A stretch of DNA of 64,000 nt from CAZMZW01 sp964571135 (GCA_964571135.1 CAZMZW010000002.1:367494-431493), one strand, 5' to 3'. Shown: positions 16,564 through 26,003, counted from the stretch's first letter. Notes: a model not told the origin generated them from the letters alone. Numbers and translations are program-made.

Positions 16564-19488
16564 TTATTGCTTTTTTAACCCTTTTAATACTTTTTCAGGG
16601 GTTAGCGGAAGGTCATGGAACCAAATGCCAGTGGCATTATGAATTGCGTTTACCAAAGCAGGCGCAACCCCGTCTATTGCAATCTCTGATACTGATTTCG
16701 CACCATATGGGCCACTGGGTTCATCTGTTTGAACAAATATTACGTCCAAAGGAGGCAATTCAATGGCATTAGGAATCTTGTAGGTGCTAAAACTTGTATT
16801 AGTGATCTGTCCTTTTTCATTGAAATAGGTTTCTTCAGTAGTCGCAAACCCTAAAGCTTGTACCATTCCACCTTCCACTTGCCCTGCAGCGGTTAACGGG
16901 TTGATCACCCGACCACAGTCAACCACCATTAGTAAACGATCTCCTTTTATTTCACCAGTTTCAGTATTCACAGATAATTCCACGAATTGTGCTGCAGTGG
17001 GTGGTGGGCTGACATAACTGATATGAGATTCAGTTGCCATAATTTGATGTTGATTCAATTGGTGCAGACTGCTCAAAGCGACGTCTTTGAATGTAAGCAT
17101 ACGTTCATCAGGTGTGATTATCTTTCGGTCAAATATTTTCAACGTATCAGGATTTTCGATCTTGAACATCAGAGCAGCTTGTTCGAGAATTTGTTTACGG
17201 ATCGTACGCGCTGTTTTCCGGACTGCACCACCACTTATGTAGGTCGTTGAGCTGGCATATGCCCCTTTATCAAAGGGAGTGAAATCTGTATCAGAAGAAT
17301 AGACGATAAAATCCTCAACCTTGGCACCTAATTCTTCGGCAGCAATTTGCGCAAGAATGGTATCCGAACCTGTACCAATATCAGTCGCCCCAATCTGTAG
17401 ATTAAAAGAGCCATCATCATTCATTTTTATCGTAGCGGAAGCCATATCCAGGCCAGCAATACCACTTCCATGAATGGCGACTGATAATCCGATCCCATGC
17501 TTGATTTTATTATTGGTTTGTTTTTTATAAAGCTCTCTCTTTTGGTAATAATCTGTGGCTTTAATTCCAATATCAATGCATTGGTCAAGTGCACTGGTTG
17601 CCATCATTTGGTCATACCCTTCTCGACCTTCGCCCAATTTTCTGGCTAAATACATTGGTTCTCCAATCTTCAGCCAATTAGCACGTTTGAACTCAACCAC
17701 GTCTTTCCCCAGTTTTTCTGCGATTTCTTCCATCAATACTTCTATTGCAAATTGCTCTTGCATCGCCCCGTAACCTCGGAAGGCACCAGCAGGGGGTGTG
17801 TTGGTGTAAACCACATCACAGATGAATCGGGAATTAGGGGCATTATATAATGTCAAACCTTTGAAACCACCCACCATATTTACGGTAAGACCATGGGTTC
17901 CATAAGCTCCTGTGTCACCGATTAGTTTTAATTCAGCAGCATTTACCTGGTCGCCTTTCAAACCCAATTTGTAGTAAATGATGTGCTGATGGCGCGATCT
18001 GCCACTGGTGAATTCCTGTTTACGGGATAATTCTAATTTGACCGGTCGACGTGTTGTCAGGGTTAATAAAGAACACAGATCTTCAAGAAGGATTTCCTGT
18101 TTGCCACCAAATCCACCACCGATTCGGGGTTTGATCACCCGGATTCTCTTAATCGGAAGACCAATTAAGGGTGCGATGATACGTCGGACGTGAAAAGGTA
18201 CTTGTGTGCTTGACCGAACGACCAGACGGTCATCTTCATCCAGATAAGTGATGCAGATATGTGGCTCCAACTGAGCGTGTTGTTGTTTGGGAGTGTGAAA
18301 GTCGCCTTCAAAAATTTGGTCAGCTTCTGCGAAGGCTTTGTTGGGATCGCCAACCTCTGCATCAATATGAAAAACGATATTATGGATAGGGTCAAAAATC
18401 CCTTCGGTATCTTTTTCATCGTGGATAATTGGAGCACCCGGTTGCATGGTTTTTACCGGATCGATCACGAAAGGTAAGATGTCATAATCAACTTTGATCA
18501 ACTTCACGGCTTTTTCTGCAATTTCGACCGTCTCTGCTGCAACTACCGCTACCCGGTCACCTACATGGCGGACTTTATTATCCAGACTGACCTGGTCATG
18601 TGGAGGAGGTTGGGGGAAACTCTGTCCTCCTGAAGCGTATTTTATCCTTGGGACATTCTTATAGGTTAATACCGCATGAACGCCGGATAGTGCTTCTGCT
18701 TCAGAGGTATCAATAGATCGGATCTTTGCGTGAGGGTGTGGACTGGTTAATAAAACTGCGTATAGCATTCCAGGCAGATCAATATCATCAGTAAATGCAG
18801 GTTTTCCTTCTACAAGCTTTCGACCGTCAACCTTTAACTCAGGCTTTCCTACAACACTTGTTTTTGGCATCGTTGATGGAGTGAGTACAAGCGGTGGTAA
18901 AGGATTGCTTATTCCATCCTTTCTATAATAATCTTTGGGTAAGTTCAAAGTTTTGTGATTTTCGGGTAGATCAATCTCAATAGGAAGGTAAGGGCCAACT
19001 TTTTCACCGCGTAAAACAGCTGCAGATCTTAAAACAGCATCCACGATGCGAACATAGCCTGTGCATCGGCAAAGAACTGGATTTAGTGTGCTTCGAATTT
19101 CCATTTCAGAAGGATTGTTGTTTTTATCGAGAAGTGCCTTCGCGGAAAGGATTTGAGCTGGTGTGCAATATCCGCATTGGACCGCACCAGTCTCCCAGAA
19201 CGCTTGTTGTATAGGATGAAGTTTGCCCTCCTTACTCAATCCTTCAACGGTCTCTATCTTTCTATTAATGAGGTCTTTAACCCTTAACAAACAGGATTTT
19301 TCTGGTTTACCCTCAAGAAGGATGGTACACATTCCACAATCACCCACCCTGCAGCCAGACTTGATACTTTTAACACCAATTGAACGGAGAAAATCCAGCG
19401 CTTTATCGTTAAGGTTGGCTTCACCTGTCCATTTACTGCCATTTAATTTGAATTCCACCATTTTTAATTCAGATACCATAAATGCCAT
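16564..19488 (-). CDS. Molybdopterin-dependent hydroxylase (xanthine dehydrogenase/aldehyde oxidoreductase type), fused [2Fe-2S] and Mo domains
   Basis: The 974-residue fusion starts with two [2Fe-2S] domains. The plant-ferredoxin-type cysteines are C46, C51, C54 and C66, and the second cluster has C105, C108, C140 and C142. The molybdopterin domains follow (about 215-970) with GGGFGGKQEILLED, AFRGYGAMQEQFA and the C-terminal GAKSVSEIAIDG, whose Glu is the expected catalytic base. No FAD subunit is fused or adjacent. This matches the layout of Desulfovibrio-type aldehyde oxidoreductase (Mop), which passes electrons to flavodoxin or ferredoxin. Purine or nicotinate substrates cannot be excluded. 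The start may be Met4 or Met10. Confidence 0.9.
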   Translation of the reverse strand: MAFMVSELKMVEFKLNGSKWTGEANLNDKALDFLRSIGVKSIKSGCRVGDCGMCTILLEGKPEKSCLLRVKDLINRKIETVEGLSKEGKLHPIQQAFWETGAVQCGYCTPAQILSAKALLDKNNNPSEMEIRSTLNPVLCRCTGYVRIVDAVLRSAAVLRGEKVGPYLPIEIDLPENHKTLNLPKDYYRKDGISNPLPPLVLTPSTMPKTSVVGKPELKVDGRKLVEGKPAFTDDIDLPGMLYAVLLTSPHPHAKIRSIDTSEAEALSGVHAVLTYKNVPRIKYASGGQSFPQPPPHDQVSLDNKVRHVGDRVAVVAAETVEIAEKAVKLIKVDYDILPFVIDPVKTMQPGAPIIHDEKDTEGIFDPIHNIVFHIDAEVGDPNKAFAEADQIFEGDFHTPKQQHAQLEPHICITYLDEDDRLVVRSSTQVPFHVRRIIAPLIGLPIKRIRVIKPRIGGGFGGKQEILLEDLCSLLTLTTRRPVKLELSRKQEFTSGRSRHQHIIYYKLGLKGDQVNAAELKLIGDTGAYGTHGLTVNMVGGFKGLTLYNAPNSRFICDVVYTNTPPAGAFRGYGAMQEQFAIEVLMEEIAEKLGKDVVEFKRANWLKIGEPMYLARKLGEGREGYDQMMATSALDQCIDIGIKATDYYQKRELYKKQTNNKIKHGIGLSVAIHGSGIAGLDMASATIKMNDDGSFNLQIGATDIGTGSDTILAQIAAEELGAKVEDFIVYSSDTDFTPFDKGAYASSTTYISGGAVRKTARTIRKQILEQAALMFKIENPDTLKIFDRKIITPDERMLTFKDVALSSLHQLNQHQIMATESHISYVSPPPTAAQFVELSVNTETGEIKGDRLLMVVDCGRVINPLTAAGQVEGGMVQALGFATTEETYFNEKGQITNTSFSTYKIPNAIELPPLDVIFVQTDEPSGPYGAKSVSEIAIDGVAPALVNAIHNATGIWFHDLPLTPEKVLKGLKKQ

Positions 19489-19571
19489 CCTTTAATTCAT
19501 AAACTAAAGAAATTTACCGATATTTATAGAAATTATATATTAATAATAAGATCTTTTAGAAATCTGTTCAG

Positions 19572-20594
19572 TTAGATGACGTTCGGATTTTTGCGCTGCC
19601 AGGCAAAATTCACCAATCGGCTTCCAAATTCACCATAAGAATATCCTGCCAATTCAGCTGCTTTGATCAATCCACATTCCGGCCCGATATACGGGTTGGT
19701 GTTCACATCAAGTATATAAAAAACGCCATTCTTATAACGTACATCCAGACGGGCGTAATCACGAACTCCAATGGCACTATAGGCATTCTTGCATATTTGA
19801 TCTAATTGAGCTATTTCATCGCTTGATAAAGGGGCAGGGACGATCATATTCCATTTTTGATATCGATATGACAAAGGATCATCTTTACTATCAACCGTGC
19901 AAAGGTGATCTCGCGGGTCCTCAAGTTTACTGAAATCTGCTTCTACGGCCGGTAGCACTTCAACCTCATCATTTCCCCATACTCCAACTTGAAATTCTCT
20001 TCCATCGATAAAATCTTCCACGATAACCGGCTGTTTGAATTCTCGAATTATATATGCAGCCTGTTTTCGAAGATTATTCTGATTTGTAACGACAGATTCA
20101 GGAGAAATACCGATACTGCAATGTTCAAACGGCGGTTTAATAATTGCAGGGAACCGATTCCAGTCATAAATTTCATCAGTCTTATATTCTCTCCAAAAAG
20201 GAGTTTTAATATTATTTTGATCCAGTAATTTCTTTACTTTACGTTTATCATCTGTGAGTTCTAAGACTTTTGGAGAAGAACCAGTGAAAGTGAATCCCAA
20301 ATCTGTAAGCATTTGAGCTGCTTTGGCAAAACTATGAGGAATACCGGGAATTGCTTCACACCAATTGAAGACAATATATTCTTTAGGTGAATATTTAGCA
20401 AGTACGCCAGTAATATTCGAATCGGATAACTGTACCGGGATGACTTTGTGTCCGATATTTTCCATCGCCTGTTCCAGAGCCAGGACGAGATCGAGTACAT
20501 CTTTTTGATCTTTTTCTGTCCATTCAATCAAGTCCAGATTATAGAACATTAAAACTGGAATGTCAGTTTTTAATAATTCCTTTTTAGGTTCCAT
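19572..20594 (-). CDS. ATP-grasp ligase related to D-Ala-D-Ala ligase (second of pair)
   Basis: The 340-residue protein has the Ddl-like ATP-grasp fold. The N-terminal domain contains FNWCEAIPG and FTGSSPKVLELTDDK. The ATP-binding centre is FPAIIKPPFEHCSIGI and IVEDFIDGREFQVGVWG, and the Mg-binding end is YARLDVRYKNGVFYILDVNTNP. Unlike true Ddl, the conserved C-terminal loop reads NTNPYIGPECGLIKA rather than NTxPGMT. It probably joins an amino acid or peptide through an acyl phosphate. It is 2 bp downstream of a GNAT gene that overlaps another ATP-grasp gene. Confidence 0.85.
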   Translation of the reverse strand: MEPKKELLKTDIPVLMFYNLDLIEWTEKDQKDVLDLVLALEQAMENIGHKVIPVQLSDSNITGVLAKYSPKEYIVFNWCEAIPGIPHSFAKAAQMLTDLGFTFTGSSPKVLELTDDKRKVKKLLDQNNIKTPFWREYKTDEIYDWNRFPAIIKPPFEHCSIGISPESVVTNQNNLRKQAAYIIREFKQPVIVEDFIDGREFQVGVWGNDEVEVLPAVEADFSKLEDPRDHLCTVDSKDDPLSYRYQKWNMIVPAPLSSDEIAQLDQICKNAYSAIGVRDYARLDVRYKNGVFYILDVNTNPYIGPECGLIKAAELAGYSYGEFGSRLVNFAWQRKNPNVI

Positions 20595-20596
20595 TG

Positions 20597-21088
20597 TTAA
20601 GAGGATATTTTTTTTGTATATATTACTAACCCGTCTCCGGGTTTATAAAAATCAGGAATTTGAGCTATAAGCTGGTATCCAAATGACTCGTAAATTGCTC
20701 TTGGTGACGAGAAATCCTCAATGCTTGAAGTTTCGATGATAAGTAAATACCCTTTTTTGTCTCTGATTTCTTTTTCGACCTGTGCCATAAGTGCTTTACC
20801 AATTCCCTGTTTTTGGAAAGCAGGATCAACTCCAAGCCAATAAAAATCGTATGTTCCTTCAGTTAGAGGGCGATGACCATAACAGGCAAAGCCAATGATT
20901 TGCTGAATATTCTTCGCAACAATAAAATGATAGCGGTCAGGATCTGTTTCACTTTGCTGTGATTCCTTCCAAAGATCTCCTATGCACTGGATATCATCAA
21001 CAGAAAATTGTTTAATTTTATTGGCTAATGAAACAATGGATGACCCATCTTCTTTCAAGGGAGTCTCAATCTCGTAAGAAAGATTCAA
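20597..21088 (-). CDS. GNAT family N-acetyltransferase
   Basis: The 163-residue GNAT fold has the acetyl-CoA pyrophosphate loop in GVDPAFQKQGIGKALM (about 106-121) and the following SSPRAIYESFGYQLIAQ strand-helix. The first 30 residues may form a short extra segment. It sits between two ATP-grasp ligase genes: it overlaps the upstream one by 4 bp and ends 2 bp before the downstream one. It therefore very likely modifies the substrate or product of those ligases. The acceptor is unknown. Confidence 0.87.
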   Translation of the reverse strand: MNLSYEIETPLKEDGSSIVSLANKIKQFSVDDIQCIGDLWKESQQSETDPDRYHFIVAKNIQQIIGFACYGHRPLTEGTYDFYWLGVDPAFQKQGIGKALMAQVEKEIRDKKGYLLIIETSSIEDFSSPRAIYESFGYQLIAQIPDFYKPGDGLVIYTKKISS

Positions 21089-22122
21089 CTTAATAAGCCT
21101 TCGCGTTTAAGTGCAATGTCCAGAATATTTTGAACCATCGCTTCATATGAATAACCTGCCGCAAGGGCTGACTGGGCAAAACCTGCTTCAGGGTGTAAAT
21201 CAGGTATTTCATTAATATCCAGAATATAGGGGATACCTTGATAAAAGCGGAAATCAATCCGGGCAAAATCGCGTAATCCGAGGGCGCGGTAAGCCTTTTT
21301 TGCGGTATCAGCAAGGGATCGGTTCATCTCATCTGGAATCTCGGCAGGGCAACGCCAAACAATACTCTGCCCGTAATAATAATCAGGAATCCATTTTGCT
21401 TCATAAGTGAGTACATGGGCTAATGGATCGGTTACAAGTGAGAAATCGTGTTCAATCATGGGCAAGACATTTAGTTTTGAATTCCCCCAAACAGACACCG
21501 ATATTTCCCGACCAGAGATGAATTCTTCCACAAGAGCTGGCTGTTCGTAATTTTGAATGACGTAATCGATTTGATGGTAAGTATCCTTAGGGGTTTGAGC
21601 GACAGAATCTGAATTTATACCAATACTTCCATCTTCAAATAGAGGTTTAACAATCACCGGAAAATTAATGTTGATTTGACCCGATGGTTGCTCAAATATT
21701 TGATAGTCAGGGGTGGGTAATCCTGCTAATCGCAATATTTCTTTTGCTTTCGCTTTATCAGTACAGTTCAGAATAATATCTTCTGGTGATCCAGTTTGTG
21801 GAAATGATAAAGCAGTGATCAAGCGGGTTACACATGCCTGGGCTGTGATTTCACCTTTGAAACCATCACATAAATTAAAAACCAGGGTTTGCGTAACGAA
21901 TAATTTCTCTAGACCCTTCTTCAATGAATTCAGGCTTCCATTGATTTTTATCATCTCGGTATGATAGCCGAGAGTCTTTAATGTGTCATATAAAATACTG
22001 GCTGTATCCGAAGTCGATTGGAGCGCCAATAGGTCCTGTGAAATTCCCCTTATTACCTTAGATTCAGAATTATAAACAATTGCAATTGTTAAATTATCAT
22101 CAGCAATCAACGTATACCTCAA
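21085..22122 (-). CDS. ATP-grasp ligase related to D-Ala-D-Ala ligase (first of pair)
   Basis: The 345-residue protein is a paralogue-like partner of the ligase at 19572-20594. It shows VFNLCDGFKGE and FPQTGSPEDIILNCTDKAKAK in the N-domain, FPVIVKPLFEDGSIGI and ALVEEFISGREISVSVWG in the ATP site, and FARIDFRFYQGIPYILDINEIPDLHPEAGF over the Mg/product end. The Ddl loop residues that fix D-Ala are not conserved by eye. It heads a tightly packed ATP-grasp/GNAT/ATP-grasp operon. A peptide-like small molecule is a reasonable inference; the product cannot be predicted. Confidence 0.85.
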   Translation of the reverse strand: MRYTLIADDNLTIAIVYNSESKVIRGISQDLLALQSTSDTASILYDTLKTLGYHTEMIKINGSLNSLKKGLEKLFVTQTLVFNLCDGFKGEITAQACVTRLITALSFPQTGSPEDIILNCTDKAKAKEILRLAGLPTPDYQIFEQPSGQININFPVIVKPLFEDGSIGINSDSVAQTPKDTYHQIDYVIQNYEQPALVEEFISGREISVSVWGNSKLNVLPMIEHDFSLVTDPLAHVLTYEAKWIPDYYYGQSIVWRCPAEIPDEMNRSLADTAKKAYRALGLRDFARIDFRFYQGIPYILDINEIPDLHPEAGFAQSALAAGYSYEAMVQNILDIALKREGLLS

Positions 22123-22370
22123 AGATAAACCAATGGAATGTATTATTTACAATCCATCTACTGTGTATATTACCAGAGTAAACCTTAAAAAATGGAAATG
22201 TTTAATTCTTAAAAATTGCATTCTTAAAATATCTAAGTCGAATATTTTGAGTATTAAAGACGCAGGGTTTCTTAAGAAAATTTGAATAAATAAATATTTG
22301 TAATTGCAAAGATGATTCAATAATTCAAAAATAAACAAAAATGTACATATTTAGTAAATATTTTAATAAA
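22123..22370. other. AT-rich intergenic region, no gene recognised
   Basis: This stretch of about 250 bp upstream of the ATP-grasp operon is very AT-rich. A 63-residue frame at 22147-22338 (minus) has a skewed Phe/Leu/Ile composition and no recognisable domain, so I treat it as chance. The region must hold the operon promoter, but no single -35/-10 pair stands out. Confidence 0.5.
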
Positions 22371-22402
22371 AAAAATCTGCTATTTGCGAGCAGATTTTTT
22401 TT
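22370..22402 (-). terminator. Intrinsic terminator downstream of tRNA-Asp
   Basis: AATCTGCT (22374-22381) pairs with AGCAGATT (22389-22396) around a 7-nt loop, with a run of eight T on the plus strand and eight A at the other side. On the minus strand it follows the tRNA-Asp 3' end by 3 nt and ends in a T run, as expected for that gene. Confidence 0.85.
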
Positions 22403-22404
22403 AG

Positions 22405-22478
22405 CGGGAGCGACGGGATTTGAACCCGCGGTCTCGGCCTTGACAGGGCCGCATGTTAAACCACTACACCACGCCCCC
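22405..22478 (-). tRNA. tRNA-Asp (anticodon GUC)
   Basis: The minus strand gives GGGGGCG / CGCTCCC acceptor arms (one G-U), a D-arm TGGTGTAGTGGTTTAACA, an anticodon arm CGGCC-CTGTCAA-GGCCG with anticodon GTC, and a GCGGG-TTCAAAT-CCCGT T-arm. The discriminator is G, normal for tRNA-Asp, and CCA is not encoded. Confidence 0.95.
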
Positions 22479-22491
22479 GAATAACTTAAAC

Positions 22492-22520
22492 AGTTTAACA
22501 TGAGTTAATTCAATCGTCAA
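22492..22520 (-). promoter_or_regulatory. Sigma-70-type promoter of tRNA-Asp
   Basis: On the minus strand TTGACG (22515-22520) and TAAACT (22492-22497) are separated by 17 bp, and the tRNA begins 13 bp further on. Spacing and position are what a housekeeping promoter needs. Confidence 0.65.
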
Positions 22521-22540
22521 GTTTTCAGGTTTTTTAAGAT

Positions 22541-23008
22541 TCAATTTTTTCCATAAATCCAGGTATCGTTACTTTGTTTCCATGTGAATATTTCAGAGAT
22601 ATTAAACCATAAGGCAATTTCTTTATCAGCGTTTTCTGGTGTATCGGATGCATGGATTAAATTTCGGCTGGTTAATATTGCAAGGTCATGACGAATGGTA
22701 CCAGGTGCGGCATCTAATGGATTGGTTGAACCTACAGATTGGCGGATTGCCATGATTGCATTTTCCCCTTCCCAGATCATGGCTAAAACTGGAGCAGAAA
22801 TAATGTAATTCACTAAACCTTCATAAAATGGTTTTCCTTTATGTACGGAATAATGCTTTTCAGCGAAATCTCTGGTTACTTGAATAAATTTAGCCGAAAT
22901 CAATCTTAAACCTCTTCTTTCAAAACGAGTAATGATTTCTCCTAAATATCCTCGTTGAACCGCATCTGGTTTGGCTACAACTAACGTTCTTTCTGATAAA
23001 TTAGACAT
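22541..23008 (-). CDS. ndk: Nucleoside diphosphate kinase
   Basis: This 155-residue kinase equalises nucleoside tri- and diphosphate pools through a phosphohistidine. The catalytic His is H119 in RNLIHASDTPENADKEI, with the usual NxxHxSD pattern. The N-terminal TLVVAKPDAVQRG is the family signature. I chose the ATG at 23006-23008 (MSNLSERTLV) over an upstream frame extension, as it places the first strand correctly. It overlaps the end of the upstream TPR gene by 8 bp, which suggests translational coupling. Confidence 0.95.
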   Translation of the reverse strand: MSNLSERTLVVAKPDAVQRGYLGEIITRFERRGLRLISAKFIQVTRDFAEKHYSVHKGKPFYEGLVNYIISAPVLAMIWEGENAIMAIRQSVGSTNPLDAAPGTIRHDLAILTSRNLIHASDTPENADKEIALWFNISEIFTWKQSNDTWIYGKN

Positions 23009-24668
23009 TTTCACCTTTTGAGTTCCCAAGATGTTTTTCAGCTTGTTGATAACTTTCTAAAGCCTTGGTGGACATTCCTAACCGATGAAAAGAATCTCCT
23101 AGAATAATCCATAAATCGAAAATGTTTGGATAATTATTTAAATCATCTTCCAATTGTTTTGTTGCCAATTCATTCATTTTGTTTTCTTGTAATAACAATC
23201 GGTAGCCATCGATAGCTCTCTGAGGATATCCAGAAAGAAGAGCATCATGGGCGTCTTTTAGAACGACTTCAAAGTATTGATCTGAATGACTAACATCTTC
23301 ATTATTTTGTTCGCCAATTACGCCTTTACTATCTTCATCTAATACTATTTCTTGATTATTATCTTTTTCGGAATTGGGTGTGTCTTGAATCCAAACGGAT
23401 GGTGGGATGGAATCTTCTTTCTTGTCATTAAAAAGTGCAGGCGCATCGTGGTCTACAAATCCCGTTTCCTCAATTTCTAAATTATTCTTGGAAAGATCGG
23501 AATTTAAATTTATATCGGTTTCTATGTTATCTTCAAATTTAAACCATTCTGGATTTGATCCTGGATGGGGAGGCATTATTGGCTCTTCTTCAATACTTTC
23601 ATTCTGGTGAGGCAGTTGTTCTTCTTCCGAAAAAAACGGTTCATTTTCTACAGATTGAGGAGTAAATTTCTTCAGCAAGTCTGGTTCATTATCAGATTTG
23701 CTAGTTTGAGTATTTTCTTCAACGGTTCCTAGTTCTTTGGATAAGTTATCTAATTTCGCAGATTCGAAATGCTTTTCAATTATCTCTTCCCAATTGATTT
23801 CCTCATCGCTATTTTCTTCAATCATCCATTCGCTCTTATTGATCCAGCTTTCTGTTATAAAAGATTTCCAATCGATAGAATCAAAAATATGAGTGGGAGT
23901 TTGTTGTATTTCATCAATTGATACAGCGATATCGGGAATGGAATAAGCATCAGGTCTTTCTTTGGAAACAAATTTGTAATAAGGGTCAAGCTCGATTAAC
24001 CGAGGCTGAAAAGCATTCACATCTTTTGCTACTGAGGTTTCTGTAAGTGTTTGAACTAAAATAAGATTGGAGTCAAAACAATAAGGATATTTGGAAATAA
24101 TGTTCAAACAACATTCAACTGCTTCAATATTTTGTCCAGATTGGATTAGCATTTTAGCGAGTGTGATTTCTAAATCAAATCGATCCGCGTGTTCATTGAG
24201 AGCTACCCGAATTTCAGCGATGGCTTGAGAAAATAAATTACTGCGGGCATACATCTTTATCAATGCTCCACGGGTCAATCTTACACGGATAGGTTCCACG
24301 CCATCTCTAGCTTTATACAAACGTTTTAGCTCATCCTGAATTGTAACGTTGGCAGGCTGCAATTCAAAAGCTCGTTCCATGTGATCGACAGCCGACGGAA
24401 AATCAGTTCTGGTTTCAAAAATATAGCTTAATCCTAAATGTGAAATAAAATCATCCGGAAAAACTTGCAAGACTTGATGAAAGACTAAATCTGCATTTTC
24501 ATATTGTTTTGATTCAAGAAATGCTTTTCCCAAAAGGCGATAAGTATCTATATGTTTCGGAAATGATTCAAGGATGTGATGACAAATGAGAATTGCTTCA
24601 TCATTCTTTCCTGTTTCAATTAGATTATCAATCTGCTGAATATATGCCCGCAGAGTTATCTTTGACAT
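23001..24668 (-). CDS. Tetratricopeptide-repeat protein with acidic central region
   Basis: The 555-residue protein has an N-terminal block of TPR helices (about 5-220), with ILESFPKHIDTYRLLGKAFL and VLQVFPDDFISHLGLSYIF as representative repeats. A long acidic, low-complexity section (about 265-450, rich in Glu, Asp, Asn and Ser) follows. Two more TPR-like units lie near the C-terminus (about 465-545). No signal peptide is seen. It most likely acts as a protein-interaction scaffold; the partner is unknown. It is placed between rpoD and ndk on the same strand, and the ndk start lies inside its stop region. Confidence 0.8.
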   Translation of the reverse strand: MSKITLRAYIQQIDNLIETGKNDEAILICHHILESFPKHIDTYRLLGKAFLESKQYENADLVFHQVLQVFPDDFISHLGLSYIFETRTDFPSAVDHMERAFELQPANVTIQDELKRLYKARDGVEPIRVRLTRGALIKMYARSNLFSQAIAEIRVALNEHADRFDLEITLAKMLIQSGQNIEAVECCLNIISKYPYCFDSNLILVQTLTETSVAKDVNAFQPRLIELDPYYKFVSKERPDAYSIPDIAVSIDEIQQTPTHIFDSIDWKSFITESWINKSEWMIEENSDEEINWEEIIEKHFESAKLDNLSKELGTVEENTQTSKSDNEPDLLKKFTPQSVENEPFFSEEEQLPHQNESIEEEPIMPPHPGSNPEWFKFEDNIETDINLNSDLSKNNLEIEETGFVDHDAPALFNDKKEDSIPPSVWIQDTPNSEKDNNQEIVLDEDSKGVIGEQNNEDVSHSDQYFEVVLKDAHDALLSGYPQRAIDGYRLLLQENKMNELATKQLEDDLNNYPNIFDLWIILGDSFHRLGMSTKALESYQQAEKHLGNSKGENV

Positions 24669-24691
24669 CAGGTCAATCCCTCCAGATTTTT

Positions 24692-25915
24692 CTAATCTCC
24701 CAAGTAGTCACGCAGCTTACGCCTTATAGTTGGATGCCTTAATCGGCTTAAAGCTTGGGCTTCAATCTGGCGAACGCGTTCTCTTGTTACGCCCATTTTA
24801 CGACCGACTTCCTCAAGTGTATAAGCCTGTCCATCCAACAAACCGTATCTTAATTGTAAGATTCGAACCTCTCGCGGAGGAAGCATATCCAAAACCAGTT
24901 CAAGATGTTCTCTTAAAAGATTGTAGGTAGCGGTTTCGTCCGGAGCAGGAATCTCATCATCTTCAATAAAATCACCTAAAACAGAGTCATCTTCGTTATC
25001 GGTGGGTGTTTCAAGAGATAATGGTCGTCTGGAAACCTGAATCATATTTTCTACTTTTTTAGGTAGAACATCCAGAGCATCCGCAAGTTCTTCAACAGAG
25101 GGATCGCGACCAAGTTTTTGGGTAAGCTGATGTTGTGTTCGCAGTAATTTGTTGATTTGATCACCCATATGAACCGGAACGCGGATAGTACGACCCTGGT
25201 CTGCGATGGCTCGGGTTACTGCCTGGCGAATCCACCAAGTGGCATAAGTGCTGAATTTATGACCACGGCGATAATCAAATTTCTTTGTCGCGCGAATCAA
25301 ACCAATATTCCCTTCCTGAATTAGATCAAGAAAAGGAACACCTCTTCCCATATATTTTTTTGCCACGCTGATGACCAGGCGGGAATTGGCAGTGATAAGG
25401 TGTTCACGAGCTGCCCAGCCATCCTCAATTAACTTGCGAAGATCAAAACGTCTTGTTTTTCCAACTCCACCACGGGCTAACTCTTCACGAGCCATCCTCC
25501 CACGCTCAATTCTTTGTGCAAGTTCGACTTCTTGTTCGGCTGTTAATAATGGGACGCGGCTTACCTCTTTAAGGTACAGCCCTATGGTATCGTCTGTGTC
25601 AATATGTTTGAGGTCATCAATAAGTAAATCTGGACCAATCTCTTCTGCAACTTCCTTTTCATCTGTCTTGACTAATTCCTCATCTGAAGGTTCGTGGAGC
25701 GTCTCATCATCTTCTACAAAAGGAATACCAGCATTCATTAACGCAGCAAAAGCTTCTTCGAGTTGGCTGACATCTTGTTCAGCATCCGGGAAGAAGTGGA
25801 GAATGTCATCTATTGTTACATAGGATTTTTGATGGCCAAGTTCGATTAAACGAGCAATACTCGAATACTCAACTTCCTCTTCATCATCAACCACATTAAT
25901 TTTATTCTTCGCCAT
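24692..25915 (-). CDS. rpoD: Primary RNA polymerase sigma factor (sigma-70/RpoD)
   Basis: The 407-residue protein carries all regions of a group 1 sigma factor: an acidic 1.1-like part (about 1-95), region 1.2 (DDTIGLYLKEVSRVPLLTAEQE, split here by wording only), region 2 with FLDLIQEGNIGLIRATKKFD and HKFSTYATWWIRQAV, region 3 with GRDPSVEELADAL, and region 4.2 with LEEVGRKMGVTRERVRQIEA. It directs recognition of TTGACA/TATAAT promoters, consistent with the promoters seen in this window. The 1.1 segment is short and there is no large non-conserved insert. A candidate promoter precedes it at 25975-26003. Confidence 0.96.
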   Translation of the reverse strand: MAKNKINVVDDEEEVEYSSIARLIELGHQKSYVTIDDILHFFPDAEQDVSQLEEAFAALMNAGIPFVEDDETLHEPSDEELVKTDEKEVAEEIGPDLLIDDLKHIDTDDTIGLYLKEVSRVPLLTAEQEVELAQRIERGRMAREELARGGVGKTRRFDLRKLIEDGWAAREHLITANSRLVISVAKKYMGRGVPFLDLIQEGNIGLIRATKKFDYRRGHKFSTYATWWIRQAVTRAIADQGRTIRVPVHMGDQINKLLRTQHQLTQKLGRDPSVEELADALDVLPKKVENMIQVSRRPLSLETPTDNEDDSVLGDFIEDDEIPAPDETATYNLLREHLELVLDMLPPREVRILQLRYGLLDGQAYTLEEVGRKMGVTRERVRQIEAQALSRLRHPTIRRKLRDYLGD

Positions 25916-25974
25916 TCTATATTCAATAATCCTTAATCTATTATATTAAAACGATTCGGTTTTAGCCTATAACC

Positions 25975-26003
25975 AGAATACACTTATTTTAAGGAAAAAT
26001 CAA
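25975..26003 (-). promoter_or_regulatory. Candidate sigma-70 promoter of rpoD
   Basis: On the minus strand TTGATT (25998-26003) and TATTCT (25975-25980) are 17 bp apart and lie about 60 bp upstream of the rpoD start. The rest of the 299-bp divergent gap is AT-rich and shows no gene. Confidence 0.5.

Noticed and set aside
22147..22338. 63-residue minus-strand frame
   Set aside because: Phe/Leu/Ile-rich composition follows from AT-rich DNA; no ribosome site or domain.
25371..25823. 150-residue plus-strand frame in rpoD
   Set aside because: Ser-rich shadow of the sigma factor gene on the other strand.
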